Of a DNA stretch of 64,000 nucleotides, positions 44,567 through 56,284 are shown piece after piece. Numbering within the stretch: position 1 is the first letter of the stretch; each line of letters begins with the position of its first letter. Location: positions 1,984,001 through 2,048,000 of the forward strand of contig NZ_OZ243890.1 of the NCBI RefSeq assembly GCF_965213555.1, given 5' to 3'. The notes under the pieces are model-generated. The model was not told where the DNA came from. It worked only from the letters and a program-made list of their open reading frames with translations, and did no database searches. A program made the translations under genes and the position numbers. Origin of the DNA: Acuticoccus sp965213555 (lineage in GTDB: Bacteria; Pseudomonadota; Alphaproteobacteria; Rhizobiales; Amorphaceae).

Positions 44567-46143
44567 CGGGTCCCCGCGAGCGTCGCATCCTCCACGCGTG
44601 GCTGCCGTTCCTGCCCACCGACAGGCTGGCACGCGAGCGCATGGGTTCGGGCGACTGCGGCGCCGTTCCGGCCGCGGACCCGGCGCCTTGGGTGACGGTG
44701 GAAAGGGTGCATGGCGCCCTCGTCGTCGCCGCCGCCGACCGCCGTGCCCGTGCCGTCGGGCTTGCTCCAGGAACACCGCTGGCGCAGGCCCGCGCCCTCG
44801 TCCCCGAGCTTCGCGTCGCCGAGGCCGAGCCCGGCGCGGACCGTACGACCCTCGTCTCCATCGCCCGCGCGGCCGACCGCTACACCCCCTTCGTGGCCCT
44901 CGACGGGGCGGACGGGCTGTTCCTCGACATCGCCGGATGCGCCCACCTGTTCGGCGGCGAGGAGGGCCTCCTCGGCGACCTCGCAGGCCGCCTGGCGCGC
45001 TGGGGGTACGCCGCGCGCCTCGCCGTCGCCGACACGCCGGGCGCCGCCTGGGCCGTCGCGCGTCACGGCGCGGGCGGCGTCGTGCCGGTGGGCGGGACGA
45101 GGGCGGCGACCGACCCGCTGCCGGCCGAGGCGCTGCGGCTGCCGCCCGAGACCGTCGCGGTGCTCGCGCGCCTCGGGCTCAGGACCGTGGCGCACGTGCT
45201 CGCCCAGCCCCGCGCGCCGCTGGTGCAGCGCTTCGGTCCGCTGCTGGGCCGCCGGCTCGACCAGCTCGCCGGGCGCGAGGCCGAGCCCATCGACCCCCTG
45301 TCGCCCGTCGCACCGTTCGCGGTGGAGCGCGCCTTCGCCGAGCCGCTCTCCCACATGAGCGCCATCGAGGCCGCCCTCGAGCGGCTCGCCCGGCGCCTGT
45401 CGGAGGCGCTGCGCCGGCGCGGGCAGGGGGCGCGGCGGCTGCGCCTCGCCCTGTTCCACGCGGACGGCGCGGTGCGCGAGGTCACGGTCGGCGCCAGCGA
45501 GCCGCTCGACGATCCGGTCCGCATGACCCTGCTCGTCGCCCCCCGGCTCGGCGCCCTGTCGGCGAGGGTCGAGACCGAGAGCGGCATCGACCTCATGCGC
45601 CTGCGCGCCGACGAGGCCGGCCCCGTCGCTCCTCGGCAGCACGGCCTCGACCAGGATCGTGTCGACCAGGGCGACCTCGCCGCCCTGGTCGACACGCTGT
45701 CGGAGCGCCTCGGGATCGCCGCGGTGCAGCGCTTCGTCCACGTCGACACCCATCAGCCCGGGGACGCGGACTGCAGGCTGCCGGCGCGCGACGTCCTGCG
45801 CACGCGCTCCTGGGCCGCTCCGGCCGAGCCCACGGGCGAGCGCAGCCCGCGCCCGCCCGCCCGCCCCCTCAAGCTGTTCACGCCGCCCGAGCCGGTGGAG
45901 ACGCTCGCGAGCGTGCCCGACGGGCCGCCCGTGCGCTTCGTCTGGCGCCGCGTGTCCTACCACGTCGCCGCCGCCGAGGGCCCCGAGCGGATCGCGCCGG
46001 ACTGGTGGCGCGAGGCGGGCCGCCACACCCTGGACTACTTCCGCGTGGAGGACCTGGCGGGCCGCAGGTTCTGGATGTTCCGCCGCGGGCTCTACGCCGA
46101 GGAGGGCACGCCGCGCTGGTTCCTGCACGGGCTCCTCGGGTGA
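44563..46143 (+). CDS. imuB: Y-family DNA polymerase-like protein ImuB
   Basis: A 526-residue Y-family polymerase homologue lacking the catalytic acidic residues. The N-terminus RRILHAWLPFLPTDRLARERMG replaces the usual catalytic aspartate region. LFLDIAGCAHLFGGEEGLLGDL, GYAARLAVADTPGAAWAVAR and RFGPLLGRRLDQLAGRE are ImuB-type blocks. ImuB is the hub that bridges the beta clamp, ImuA and DnaE2. The GTG at 44563 overlaps the imuA stop, and its TGA overlaps the dnaE2 GTG, so all three are translationally coupled. Confidence 0.92.
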   Translation: MTGPRERRILHAWLPFLPTDRLARERMGSGDCGAVPAADPAPWVTVERVHGALVVAAADRRARAVGLAPGTPLAQARALVPELRVAEAEPGADRTTLVSIARAADRYTPFVALDGADGLFLDIAGCAHLFGGEEGLLGDLAGRLARWGYAARLAVADTPGAAWAVARHGAGGVVPVGGTRAATDPLPAEALRLPPETVAVLARLGLRTVAHVLAQPRAPLVQRFGPLLGRRLDQLAGREAEPIDPLSPVAPFAVERAFAEPLSHMSAIEAALERLARRLSEALRRRGQGARRLRLALFHADGAVREVTVGASEPLDDPVRMTLLVAPRLGALSARVETESGIDLMRLRADEAGPVAPRQHGLDQDRVDQGDLAALVDTLSERLGIAAVQRFVHVDTHQPGDADCRLPARDVLRTRSWAAPAEPTGERSPRPPARPLKLFTPPEPVETLASVPDGPPVRFVWRRVSYHVAAAEGPERIAPDWWREAGRHTLDYFRVEDLAGRRFWMFRRGLYAEEGTPRWFLHGLLG

Positions 46144-48062
46144 GCGCCCCGTTCGTCGAGCTCGCCGCGGCGAGCAACTTCTCCTTCCTGGAGGGCGCGT
46201 CCCACCCCGAGGAGCTCGTCGTGTCGGCGGCCGCGCTCGGCGCCTCGGGGATCGCCGTGTGCGACCGCAACACCCTTGCCGGCGTCGTGCGCACCCACCT
46301 TGCCGGCAAGGAGGTGGGGATCGCTACCGCCGTCGGCTGCCGCCTCGTCTTCCAGGACGGCACGCCGGACGTCCTGGCATGGCCGAGCGACCGGGCCGCC
46401 TACGGCCGGCTGTGCCGGCTCCTCACCCTCGGCAACATGCGCGGCGGGAAGGACGACTGCCGGCTCGACCTCGCCGACCTCGCCGAGTGGTGCGAGGGCC
46501 TCGTCCTCGCCCTCGTGCCCGGCGAGGCGCCCGTCGCCGCCGTCGAGGCCGCGGCCGCGTTGCTGCGGGACCGCACGGGCCACCCCCTGCGCCTCGCGCT
46601 CGTGTGCCCCTACGGCGCGGACGACGAGCGCACCCTCCTAGAGGACGCCGCGCTCGCGAGGCGGCTCGACCTCCGCCCCCTCGCCACCAACCTGCCGCGC
46701 TATCACGCCCCCGAGCGACGCCCCCTGCAGGACGTCCTCACCGCCATTAGGGCCCACACCACCGTCGACGCCGCGGGCCGGCTCCTCGCCGCCAACGCCG
46801 AGCGGCACCTGAAGTCCCCCGCCGAGGTGGCGCGCCTGTTCACCCGCGTGCCGGAGGCGGTCGCCGAGGCCGGCCGCGTCATGGGAAGCCTCGACTTCTC
46901 GCTGGACGAGCTGCGCTACGAGTACCCCGAGGAGCCCACCGACCTCGGCCGCACGCCGCAGGAGACGCTGGCCCGCCTCACCGCCGACGGCGCGGCGCGG
47001 CGCTACCCCTCCGGCGTTCCCGAGCGCGTCGCGCGGCTCCTCGCCTACGAGCTCGACCTCATCGCCGGGCTCGACTACGCGCCGTACTTCATCACCGTGT
47101 ACGACGTGGTGCGCTTCGCCCGTGAGAACGGCATCCTCGCCCAGGGCCGTGGCTCGGCGGCGAACTCGGCGGTGTGCTACTGCCTCGGCATCACCGAGGT
47201 GGACCCCGACCGCGCCGATCTGTTGTTCGAGCGCTTCATCTCGCCCGAGCGCCGCGAGCCGCCCGACATCGACGTCGACTTCGAGCACGAGCGGCGCGAG
47301 GAGGTCATCCAGTACGTCTACGAGAAGTACGGGCGCGACCGGGCAGGGATCGCGGCCACCGTCGTGACCTACCGCGCCCGCTCCGCGGCGCGCGAGATCG
47401 GCAAGGCGCTCGGCTTCACCGAGGACGCGGTGGCCGCAGTGTCCGGCTCCATCTGGGGCTGGGGCACCATGGGCGTGGAGGAGGAGGACGCCGAGCGCGC
47501 GGGGCTCGACCCGAGCGACCACAGGATCGCCCACCTGGTACGCCTCTCCCAGGAGATCGCGGGCTTCCCCCGCCACCTGTCCCAGCACGTGGGCGGCTTC
47601 GTCATCACCCGCGGCAGGCTCGACGAGCTCGTCCCCGTCGTCAAGGCGGCCATGGACGGGCGCACCAACATCGAGTGGGACAAGGACGACCTCGACTCGC
47701 TCGGCATCCTGAAGATCGACGTCCTCGCCCTCGGCATGCTGACCTGCGTGCGCAAGGGCTTGGCGCTGCTCGCCAGGCACTACGCGCAGGACTTCGTGGG
47801 GCTTGCCGTGAGCGCGGCCACCGGCAGCGCCGAGGCGGTGCGGTCGGTCGTGCACGAGACGGACGGTGGAAGGCGGGACGGCGGGTTATCGCCCGCGCGT
47901 GCCACGGACGGCGCCCCCCTCCTCGCGCCGGACACGAACGGTGCACGCGGGGCTCCTGACGGGGACGTTGCCGCGAACGGGGCTCGCCGGCCTCCCGATG
48001 CCGTGCCCGGCGCGCTGCCTCATCCTTGCGTGGACGAGTGCGCTCGGCGGAGGCGTCCGTGA
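46140..48062 (+). pseudogene. dnaE2: Error-prone DNA polymerase DnaE2, N-terminal part (interrupted gene)
   Basis: 640 codons from the GTG at 46140. It covers the PHP domain (FVELAAASNFSFLEGASHPEELV) and the palm with the catalytic aspartates in PPDIDVDFEHERREEV and in LGILKIDVLALGML. It reaches LLARHYAQDF at about 47795, where homology stops. From there the frame enters a repeat-rich insert, shifts relative to the repeat at about 48030, and ends at the TGA at 48060-48062. The fragment lacks the fingers, clamp-binding and OB domains, so it cannot be an active polymerase alone. The rest of the gene resumes at about 50641 in another frame. Confidence 0.9.
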
Positions 48063-49620
48063 GCGGCTCGCCAGCTGCTACGCCCGGTGGGGGGTGGGGC
48101 GGCGAGCCATCGCCCTCGCATGCCACGAACGGCTCACCCATCGTCGTGCCGGACAGGACCGGGCGTGCGAAGCGTCAAGCGAGGATGTTGTCGTAATTGG
48201 GGCTCGCCGGCCTTCCAGACGCCATGCCCGGCGCGCTGCCTGACCCTTGCGTGGACGAGTGCGCTCGGCGGAGGCGTCCGTGAGCGGCTCGCCAGCTGCG
48301 AGTACGCCCGGTGGGGGGTGGGGCGGCGAGCCATCGCCCTCGCATGCCACGAACGGCTCACCCATCGTCGTGCCGGACAGGACCGGCGCGTGCGAAGCGT
48401 CTGGCGAGGATGTTGTCGTAATTGGGGCTCGCCGGCCCCCAGACGCCATGCCCGGCGCGCTGCCTGACCCTTGCGCGACGGTGCGCTCGGCGGAGGCATG
48501 TGCGACGGGCTCGCCTGCTGCGAGCACGCCCGGCGGTGGGCAGGGCGGCGGGCCGTCGCCCGCGCGTGCCGCGGACGGTGCGCCCCTCCTCGCGCCGGGC
48601 ACGGCCGGTGCGTGCGGGGCTCCTGGCGGGGACGTTGCCGCGAACGGGGCTCGCCGGCCCCCAGACGCCATGCCCGGCGCGCTGCCTGACCCTTGCGCGA
48701 CGGTGCGCTCGGCGGAGGCATGTGCGACGGGCTCGCCTGCTGCGAGCACGCCCGGCGGTGGGCAGGGCGGCGGGCCGCTCGCCCGCGCGTGCCGCGGACG
48801 GTGCGCCCCTCCTCGCGCCGGGCAACCGGTGGGACGGCGAGCCCTCGCACGCGGGTTTTGCGCCAGCGAGCAAAGATGTTGAAGATGTTGTCGTAAATGG
48901 GCGTCGCCGGTCTTGCCGTTTTCGCGAACGGGGCTCGCCGGCCTCCCGATGCGATCCCCGGCGCGCTGCCTGACCCTTGCGCGACGGTGCGCTCGGCGGA
49001 GGCGTCCGTGAGGCGCTCGCCAGCTGCGATACGCCCGGTGGGGGCAGGGCGGCGAGCCATCGCCCGCGCATGCCACGAACGGCTCACCCATCGTCGTGCC
49101 GGGCACGACCGGCGCGTGCGAAGCGTCCAGCGAAGATGTTGAAGATGTTGTCGTAAATGGGCGTCGCCGGTCTTCCGATGCAATGCGCGGCGCGCTGCCT
49201 GACCCTTGCGCAACGGTGCGCTCGGCGGAGGCATGTGCGACGGGCTCGCCGCCCACGAGCACGCCCGGCGCAAGTTGGGACGGCGAGCCCTCGCCCGCGC
49301 TTGCCACGGACGGCGCACCCCTCCTCGCGCCGGGCACGACCGGCGAGCGCGAAGCTTCTAGCGGGGACATTTTGCCAGAAGTGTTCTCCGCGGCAACGAT
49401 CGCTGCGCTACCGGGGCCTTGCGTCAGGAGGCGTTCGGCGCAGGTGTCTGCCACGGGCACGCCTGCTGAGAGCGCGCCCGGTGGGGGGCAGGGCGGCGAG
49501 CCGTCGCCCGCGCGTGCCGCGGACGGCGTGCCCCTCCTCGCGCGAGGCACGACGGACGCGTGCGAAGCTTCCGGCGAGGGCGTGTTGCCGCACGAGCCCT
49601 CAGCCTCAACGATCGATGCG
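47860..49620 (+). repeat. ~222-bp tandem repeat array inside dnaE2 (about seven copies)
   Basis: Using GCGCTGCCT as anchor, copies occur at 48012, 48233, 48457, 48679, 48963 and 49192, with a partial copy before and a degenerate copy near 49410. Spacings are 221, 224, 222, 284 and 229. The consensus unit is 222 bases, 74 codons, and encodes a Pro/Gly/Ala-rich segment with landmarks GARRPPDAMPGALPDPC, VRSAEACATGSPA and DGAPLLAPGT. Copy 1 is in the frame of the upstream dnaE2 half and copy 6 in the frame of the downstream half. Copies between them are in frames 2, 1, 1 and 0. No terminal inverted repeats, transposase or intein motifs are visible. Confidence 0.9.
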
Positions 49621-50640
49621 CCGCCGGCTTCGTCCGCTGAGCCGGAGCAACGGCTGGCCGAACGCCCCGGTCCCGCGGACGCTGCGAGGGGCGATGGTCG
49701 TGTCCGTCCGTCCCAACGCCGGGACGTGGCGCCGCCAAGCGGACGGTTGGGGGCACGAGGCCTAGGGGTGCTAAGGGATCCCAGGTTCCGAACACTGAGC
49801 GTCCTGCCGGATCAACCGCTCGAGCCGACGCCGCGGGACGGTCGACCGTGGCGCGACGCGGCGAACACCAACGAGGCGACGCACCCTTCGACCGGGAGCG
49901 AAGCGCCCCATCCGAGCGGCGGTCGCAAGGCCCCCAACGGCACGGTGTTCCGATCGCCTGGCCCAAAGGGTGACATCGGCAGCGACACGAAGCGCCGCTG
50001 CGCAGCGCGCGTCTGCCAGGACACTGCCCGGGCTGCTGGCCCCTCCGGCGAGGCTGCAGCGTGGACGGATCGCCGGATTGGGGACGCTCCTCGGCCAGCA
50101 CACCACGGCGACGCTGCGCGGGGCTTGCACGGCGACGGCGTGGTTCCCCATGCGCCGGCCACCGGGCACCCTGCGCCGAGGTATCAGGCGCCCTCGCCGA
50201 ACGAGGAGGATGAGCCCTCCCCAGCCAGTGGAGCCAGGACCCTTACCCAGGCCGCATGGGAGAGGGCGCGCGCGGACCGTGTCGGCGGTGAGCCGGCCCG
50301 CCGCAGCGACACCCAGACCCGCCGCGACACCCAGACCCGCAGTGACACCCAGACCCGCAGTGACACCCAGACCCGCAGCAACACCCAGACCCGCGGCGAC
50401 ACGGAGACCCGGGACACCGAAGCCCGCCGCCTCGAGGGTGACGGCGGCCGCGAGGACGCCTGCGGCGCCGACGTAGCATGGGATCATGCCGACCCTGCAC
50501 GCGCCTTGCGCGTCGGTCGCGATGACCGCGGGGATGGCGTCGCGGACGGCCTTGCTCGCATCTGCCCAACGCACCATGCGCCCTCCGACGACGCATCGCG
50601 GACCGCTCATGACCCGGCGCAGCGGACGCCGCAGAAGGGT
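49621..50640. other. Unique part of the dnaE2 insert
   Basis: About 1 kb between the 222-bp array and the resumption of dnaE2. It is open in the frame of the downstream dnaE2 half, but the encoded sequence is low-complexity, rich in Arg, Ala, Pro, Gly and Asp, without recognisable domains. It holds the 18-bp array at 50305-50430. It looks like disordered or non-coding DNA that happens to be open. Confidence 0.6.
50305..50430 (+). repeat. 18-bp tandem repeat in the dnaE2 insert
   Basis: Units of AGYGACACCCAGACCCGC start at 50305, 50323, 50341, 50359, 50377 and 50395, with a degraded seventh. The copies at 50341 and 50359 are identical. The unit length is a multiple of three, and in the downstream dnaE2 frame it encodes SDTQTR repeats. 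Confidence 0.9.
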
Positions 50641-52536
<1,896 letters not shown>

Positions 52537-52938
52537 CCGTCCCCGCTTCACAAGCCTCGAGACACCTGTCTCAGCAACAATGACGCAGGCGGCCATCCCC
52601 ACCGACGGGGAGAACATCATCCGCACCCCCTAGCTGCGACGGTGCTCGTGCAGGCGATGCCAAAGCCCTGAGGGGTCGAGCAAGTCGAGCATGGAACCGC
52701 TTCTGCGGCGGGCGCGTTTCAAACTTTCCTGGAATATCGACGTGCCTGCGACGTTCGCACCCCCGTCGCTGCTTTGTAAGGTCGCGCCGGTCCCCTTGCT
52801 CGTCGGCGCGCTCGACCATGCCGTGCTTGATCGAACACCGGTCAGGGGCACTGGCAGCCTTCTCGGTCGCAGCTCATCGGGTCCCCCATTCGCGGACCGC
52901 GCTGCGGCTTCGGCAGGAGCGATGAGGGCAAGCCTGCG
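52537..52938. other. Gap between convergent dnaE2 and livF, no gene recognised
   Basis: Roughly 400 bases, visibly less GC-rich than the flanks (for example 52720-52790). Short frames on both strands lack recognisable motifs. It separates two convergent transcription units and may hold remnants of a former gene. Confidence 0.4.
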
Positions 52939-53652
52939 TCACACGGCCAGGGTCTCGCGCGCGACGTCGGGCGCTCGGTCGAGGGCCGCGAACGTGCCCT
53001 CGAAGCGGACGGTGCCCTTCTCCAGGATGACCGCGCGGTCCGACACGAGGCGGGCGAAGTGGAGGTTCTGCTCGGACAGGAGCACGGAGACGCCCGCCTG
53101 CTTCATCCGCCCGAGCACGCCGACCATGTCCTCGACGATGCGCGGCGAGATGCCCTCGGAGGGTTCGTCGAGGAGCACGAGCCTCGGCTGTCCCATGAGG
53201 GTGCGTGCGATGGTGAGCATCTGCTGCTCGCCCCCGGACAGCTGCCCGGCCGGCGCGCGGCGCCGTTCGGCAAGGTTGGGGAACAGGCCGAACAGCGCCT
53301 CGACGCTCCACGTGGGTCCCTCCCCTCGAGCGGCGCGGCGGCCGACCTCAAGGTTCTCCAATACGGTGAGCGCGCGGAACACGCGGCGGTCCTCCGGCAC
53401 GTAGCCGAGGCCGAGCCGGCAGACCTTGTAGGCCGGCCATCCCGCGATGGCGCGGCCCTCGTAGCGGACGCGGCCCGAGCGCGGGCGGACGAGGCCCATG
53501 ATCGACCGCATCGTGGTGGACTTGCCGGCGCCGTTGCGCCCGAGGAGCGCGACCACCTCACGCGCGCCGACGACGAGCGCCACGTCGCGCAGGATGTGGG
53601 CGCCGCCGTAGAACGTGTTGAGGCCGTCGACCTGAAGCATCGGCTCAAGCAT
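52939..53652 (-). CDS. livF: Branched-chain amino acid-type ABC transporter ATPase LivF
   Basis: A 237-residue ATPase. Walker A is GRNGAGKST, the signature is LSGGEQQMLTIARTL, Walker B is LVLLDEPSEGISP, and the switch is LLSEQN. YVPEDRRVFRALTVLENLEVG is characteristic of LivF. The ATG at 53652 overlaps the end of livG. It is the last gene of the operon and provides energy for the HAAT-type importer encoded upstream. Confidence 0.93.
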   Translation of the reverse strand: MLEPMLQVDGLNTFYGGAHILRDVALVVGAREVVALLGRNGAGKSTTMRSIMGLVRPRSGRVRYEGRAIAGWPAYKVCRLGLGYVPEDRRVFRALTVLENLEVGRRAARGEGPTWSVEALFGLFPNLAERRRAPAGQLSGGEQQMLTIARTLMGQPRLVLLDEPSEGISPRIVEDMVGVLGRMKQAGVSVLLSEQNLHFARLVSDRAVILEKGTVRFEGTFAALDRAPDVARETLAV

Positions 53653-54403
53653 CGGCGAACATGGTGCCGCCGCCGAGGTAGACCTCGCGCACGGTGGGGT
53701 CGGCGCGGATCGCGTCGGCGGTGCCCTCCGCGATCAGCGCGCCGCGGTTCATGACGAGGATGCGGTGGGCGTGGGCGAACACGACGTCCATGTCGTGCTC
53801 GGTGAACAGGACGCTGACGCCCTCGGACGCGACGATCTCCCCGGTCAGCGCCATCAGGCGACCGCGCTCGGCCGGCGCCATGCCCGCCGTCGGCTCGTCC
53901 ATCAGGAGGACGCCCGGGCGATGGGCGAGCGCCACCGCGAGCTCGAGGCGCTTCAGGTCACCGTAGGCGAGCTCGGAGGCGGCACGGTCCGCCTCGTCGG
54001 CCATCGCGACCTGGGTGAGGAGCGCGTCGGCCTCGGCCACGTGGAGCCGGGCGGCGCGCCCCGTCACGTCGCGGGTGCGGCGGTGCTTGGAGATCAGCGC
54101 CATCTGGACGTTCTCGCGCACCGTCATGGAGGCGAACGTCTGGGTGATCTGGAACGTGCGGCCCACGCCGAGGCGCCACATCCGGCGCGGGGCGAGACCG
54201 GTGACGCGGCGCCCGCCGAGGGCGACGGTGCCGGCGTCGGGGCGGACGTAGCCGTTGACCATGTTGAACAGCGTCGTCTTGCCCGCCCCGTTCGGTCCGA
54301 TGAGCGCCAGAAACTCGCCTTCGGCGAGCGTGAAGGACACGTCCGACACGGCGGCGAGCCCGCCGAAGCGCTTGGTCAGCCCGCGCACCTCAAGGGCGCT
54401 CAC
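53645..54403 (-). CDS. livG: Branched-chain amino acid-type ABC transporter ATPase LivG
   Basis: A 252-residue ATPase with Walker A GPNGAGKTT, GVGRTFQITQTFASMTVREN (LivG-type Q-loop), Walker B VLLMDEPTAGMAP and FTEHDMDVVF. The signature region reads LAYGDLKRLELAVAL, the LSYG-type variant usual in LivG. The GTG at 54403 overlaps the permease stop (GTGA). Confidence 0.93.
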   Translation of the reverse strand: MSALEVRGLTKRFGGLAAVSDVSFTLAEGEFLALIGPNGAGKTTLFNMVNGYVRPDAGTVALGGRRVTGLAPRRMWRLGVGRTFQITQTFASMTVRENVQMALISKHRRTRDVTGRAARLHVAEADALLTQVAMADEADRAASELAYGDLKRLELAVALAHRPGVLLMDEPTAGMAPAERGRLMALTGEIVASEGVSVLFTEHDMDVVFAHAHRILVMNRGALIAEGTADAIRADPTVREVYLGGGTMFADA

Positions 54404-56262
54404 CGGGCTTCCCGCCGTCCGGCGATCGCCGCCCACAGCCGAGCGCCGGCGCCGGCAATACCGTCCGGTGCTGCGAGCACGATGAGGAGGATGATCGCGC
54501 CGAAGATGACGCGCCAGTGCTCGAGCCGCGTCACCCAGTCCTCGATGAGGACGAAGGCGGAGGCCCCGAGCAGCGGACCGAGGAGGGACTGCACGCCGCC
54601 CAGCAGGACCATGATGAGGCCGTCCACCGACTGCGCGATGGCGAGCGTGTCGGGGAACACCGAGCCCTTGGCGAACGCGAACACCGCGCCGGCGAGCCCG
54701 GCGAGGGTGCCGGCGATGACGAACCCGAGCCACTGGTGGGAGCGCAGGTCGATGCCGATCGCCTCCGCCCGCAGCGCGGAGTCGCGCCCGCCGCGCAGGA
54801 CGTAGCCGAACGGCGAGTGTGCGAGGCGGCGGATCGCGGCGAGGCCGCCGACGACGATCGCGAGCGCCAGGAGGTAGTACACCGTCCGGTCCGACGCCCA
54901 GCGGTCCGGCCACACGCCGAGGATGCCGTCGTCGCCGCCGGTCACCTCGTGCCACTGGAAGGCGGTGCCCCAGACGATCTGCGCCGCGGCGAGGGTCAGC
55001 ATGGCGAGGTAGACGCCCGACAACCGCACGCAGAACCAGCCGAACAGCGCGGCCCCTGCGGCGGCGGCGACGGGGCCGACCGCCATCGCCGGCAGCATGG
55101 CAAGGTCGAGCCGGCTCGCGGCGAGCGCGGCCCCGTAGGCGCCGAGCCCGAAGTAGGCCGCGTGGCCGAACGAGACCATGCCCCCGACGCCCATGAGGAG
55201 GTGCAGGCTCGCCGCGAACAGCACCGCGACGAGGAGGTCCGTGGCGAGCGCGACGCGGCCGGGGTCGACCACGGGGACGAGCGCGGCCGCGACGACCGCG
55301 GCGGCGAGGAGCCCGGCGCCGATGGGCGGCAGCGTGCGCAGCGGCGCTTCGGGCACGCTGGCACCGTGGGCGGAGGCGGGCGTGCCGAACAGCCCGTAGG
55401 GCCGCACGATGAGGACGATCCCCATGACGAGGAACGGCAGCAGGAGCGAGATCTGCGGCAGCACGAGCACGCCGAACGCGTTGGCGACGGAGATGATGAC
55501 GGCGGCGACGAACGCGCCGGTGACCGAGCCCATCCCGCCCACCACCACGACGACGAACGCCTCCGCGATGATCGTGAGGTCCATGAGGAGGTTGACCGAC
55601 TCCCGCGGCACCTGGAGCGCGCCGCCCAGCCCGGCGAGGAACGAGCCGACCATGAACGCCGTCGTGAAGAGGACCCGCTGGTTCACGCCGAGGGCGCCGA
55701 CCATCTCGCGGTCCTCGGTCGCGGCGCGCACCAGGATGCCCCATCGCGTGCGCTGGAACAGGAGCCAGATGGCGCCGAGCACCACCGGGCCGATGGCGAT
55801 GAGGGCGAGGTCGTACTCGGGGATCGGCTCGCCGAGGATGCGCACGGCGCCGTCGAGGAGCGGCGCGCGCGGGCCGAGGAGGTCCTCCGCACCCCAGATC
55901 GCGAGCACCGCGTCCTGGACGACGAGGACGACGCCGAAGGTGGCGACGAGCTGGAAGAGTTCGGGGGAGCCGTACACCCGGCGCAAGATCAGCACCTCGA
56001 CCGCGGCGCCGATGAGCGCGACGACGGCGGCCGCGAGGAGGACGCCGGCCCAGAAGCCGACGACGCCGCCGAGCGTCGTCACCAGCGTGTAGGCGAGGTA
56101 GGCGCCCAGCATATAGAGCGAGCCGTGGGCGAAGTTCACCACGCGCGTGACGCCGAAGATGATCGACAACCCCGACGCGATGAGGAACAGCGAGGACGCG
56201 TTGGCGAGCCCGGTCAGGAGCTGCGCGAGGGCGAAGCCTGGCGAGAGGTCCATCAGGTTCAT
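54400..56262 (-). CDS. Fused LivH-LivM permease of a branched-chain amino acid-type ABC importer
   Basis: A 620-residue permease. Residues 1 to ~290 are LivH-like (SGLSIIFGVTRVVNFAHGSLYMLGAY, VVGGMGSVTGAFVAAVI, LIVRPYGLFG). Residues ~315-620 are LivM-like (LLMGVGGMVSFGHAAYFGLGAYGAALA, GLAGAVFAFAKGSVFPDTL, VLLGGVQSLLGPLLGAS). In most systems these are two proteins forming a heterodimer; here one chain provides both halves, joined by a short linker. It lies in the inner membrane and works with LivF, LivG and the binding protein. Confidence 0.92.
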   Translation of the reverse strand: MNLMDLSPGFALAQLLTGLANASSLFLIASGLSIIFGVTRVVNFAHGSLYMLGAYLAYTLVTTLGGVVGFWAGVLLAAAVVALIGAAVEVLILRRVYGSPELFQLVATFGVVLVVQDAVLAIWGAEDLLGPRAPLLDGAVRILGEPIPEYDLALIAIGPVVLGAIWLLFQRTRWGILVRAATEDREMVGALGVNQRVLFTTAFMVGSFLAGLGGALQVPRESVNLLMDLTIIAEAFVVVVVGGMGSVTGAFVAAVIISVANAFGVLVLPQISLLLPFLVMGIVLIVRPYGLFGTPASAHGASVPEAPLRTLPPIGAGLLAAAVVAAALVPVVDPGRVALATDLLVAVLFAASLHLLMGVGGMVSFGHAAYFGLGAYGAALAASRLDLAMLPAMAVGPVAAAAGAALFGWFCVRLSGVYLAMLTLAAAQIVWGTAFQWHEVTGGDDGILGVWPDRWASDRTVYYLLALAIVVGGLAAIRRLAHSPFGYVLRGGRDSALRAEAIGIDLRSHQWLGFVIAGTLAGLAGAVFAFAKGSVFPDTLAIAQSVDGLIMVLLGGVQSLLGPLLGASAFVLIEDWVTRLEHWRVIFGAIILLIVLAAPDGIAGAGARLWAAIAGRREAR

Positions 56263-56284
56263 CGCCAGCGAGCCGTCGGGTCGC

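Noticed and set aside
47796..50640. Intein or intron in dnaE2
   Set aside because: DnaE is a known intein host, but there is no Cys/Ser at the entry, no C-terminal His-Asn, no homing endonuclease and no reverse transcriptase; the insert is repeats and low-complexity sequence.
47796..50640. Insertion sequence or transposon
   Set aside because: No transposase-like frame, terminal inverted repeats or target duplication could be seen.
52571..52851. Short minus-strand genes after dnaE2
   Set aside because: Two overlapping frames of 73-82 codons show no motifs; transposase remnants were considered but no signature was found.
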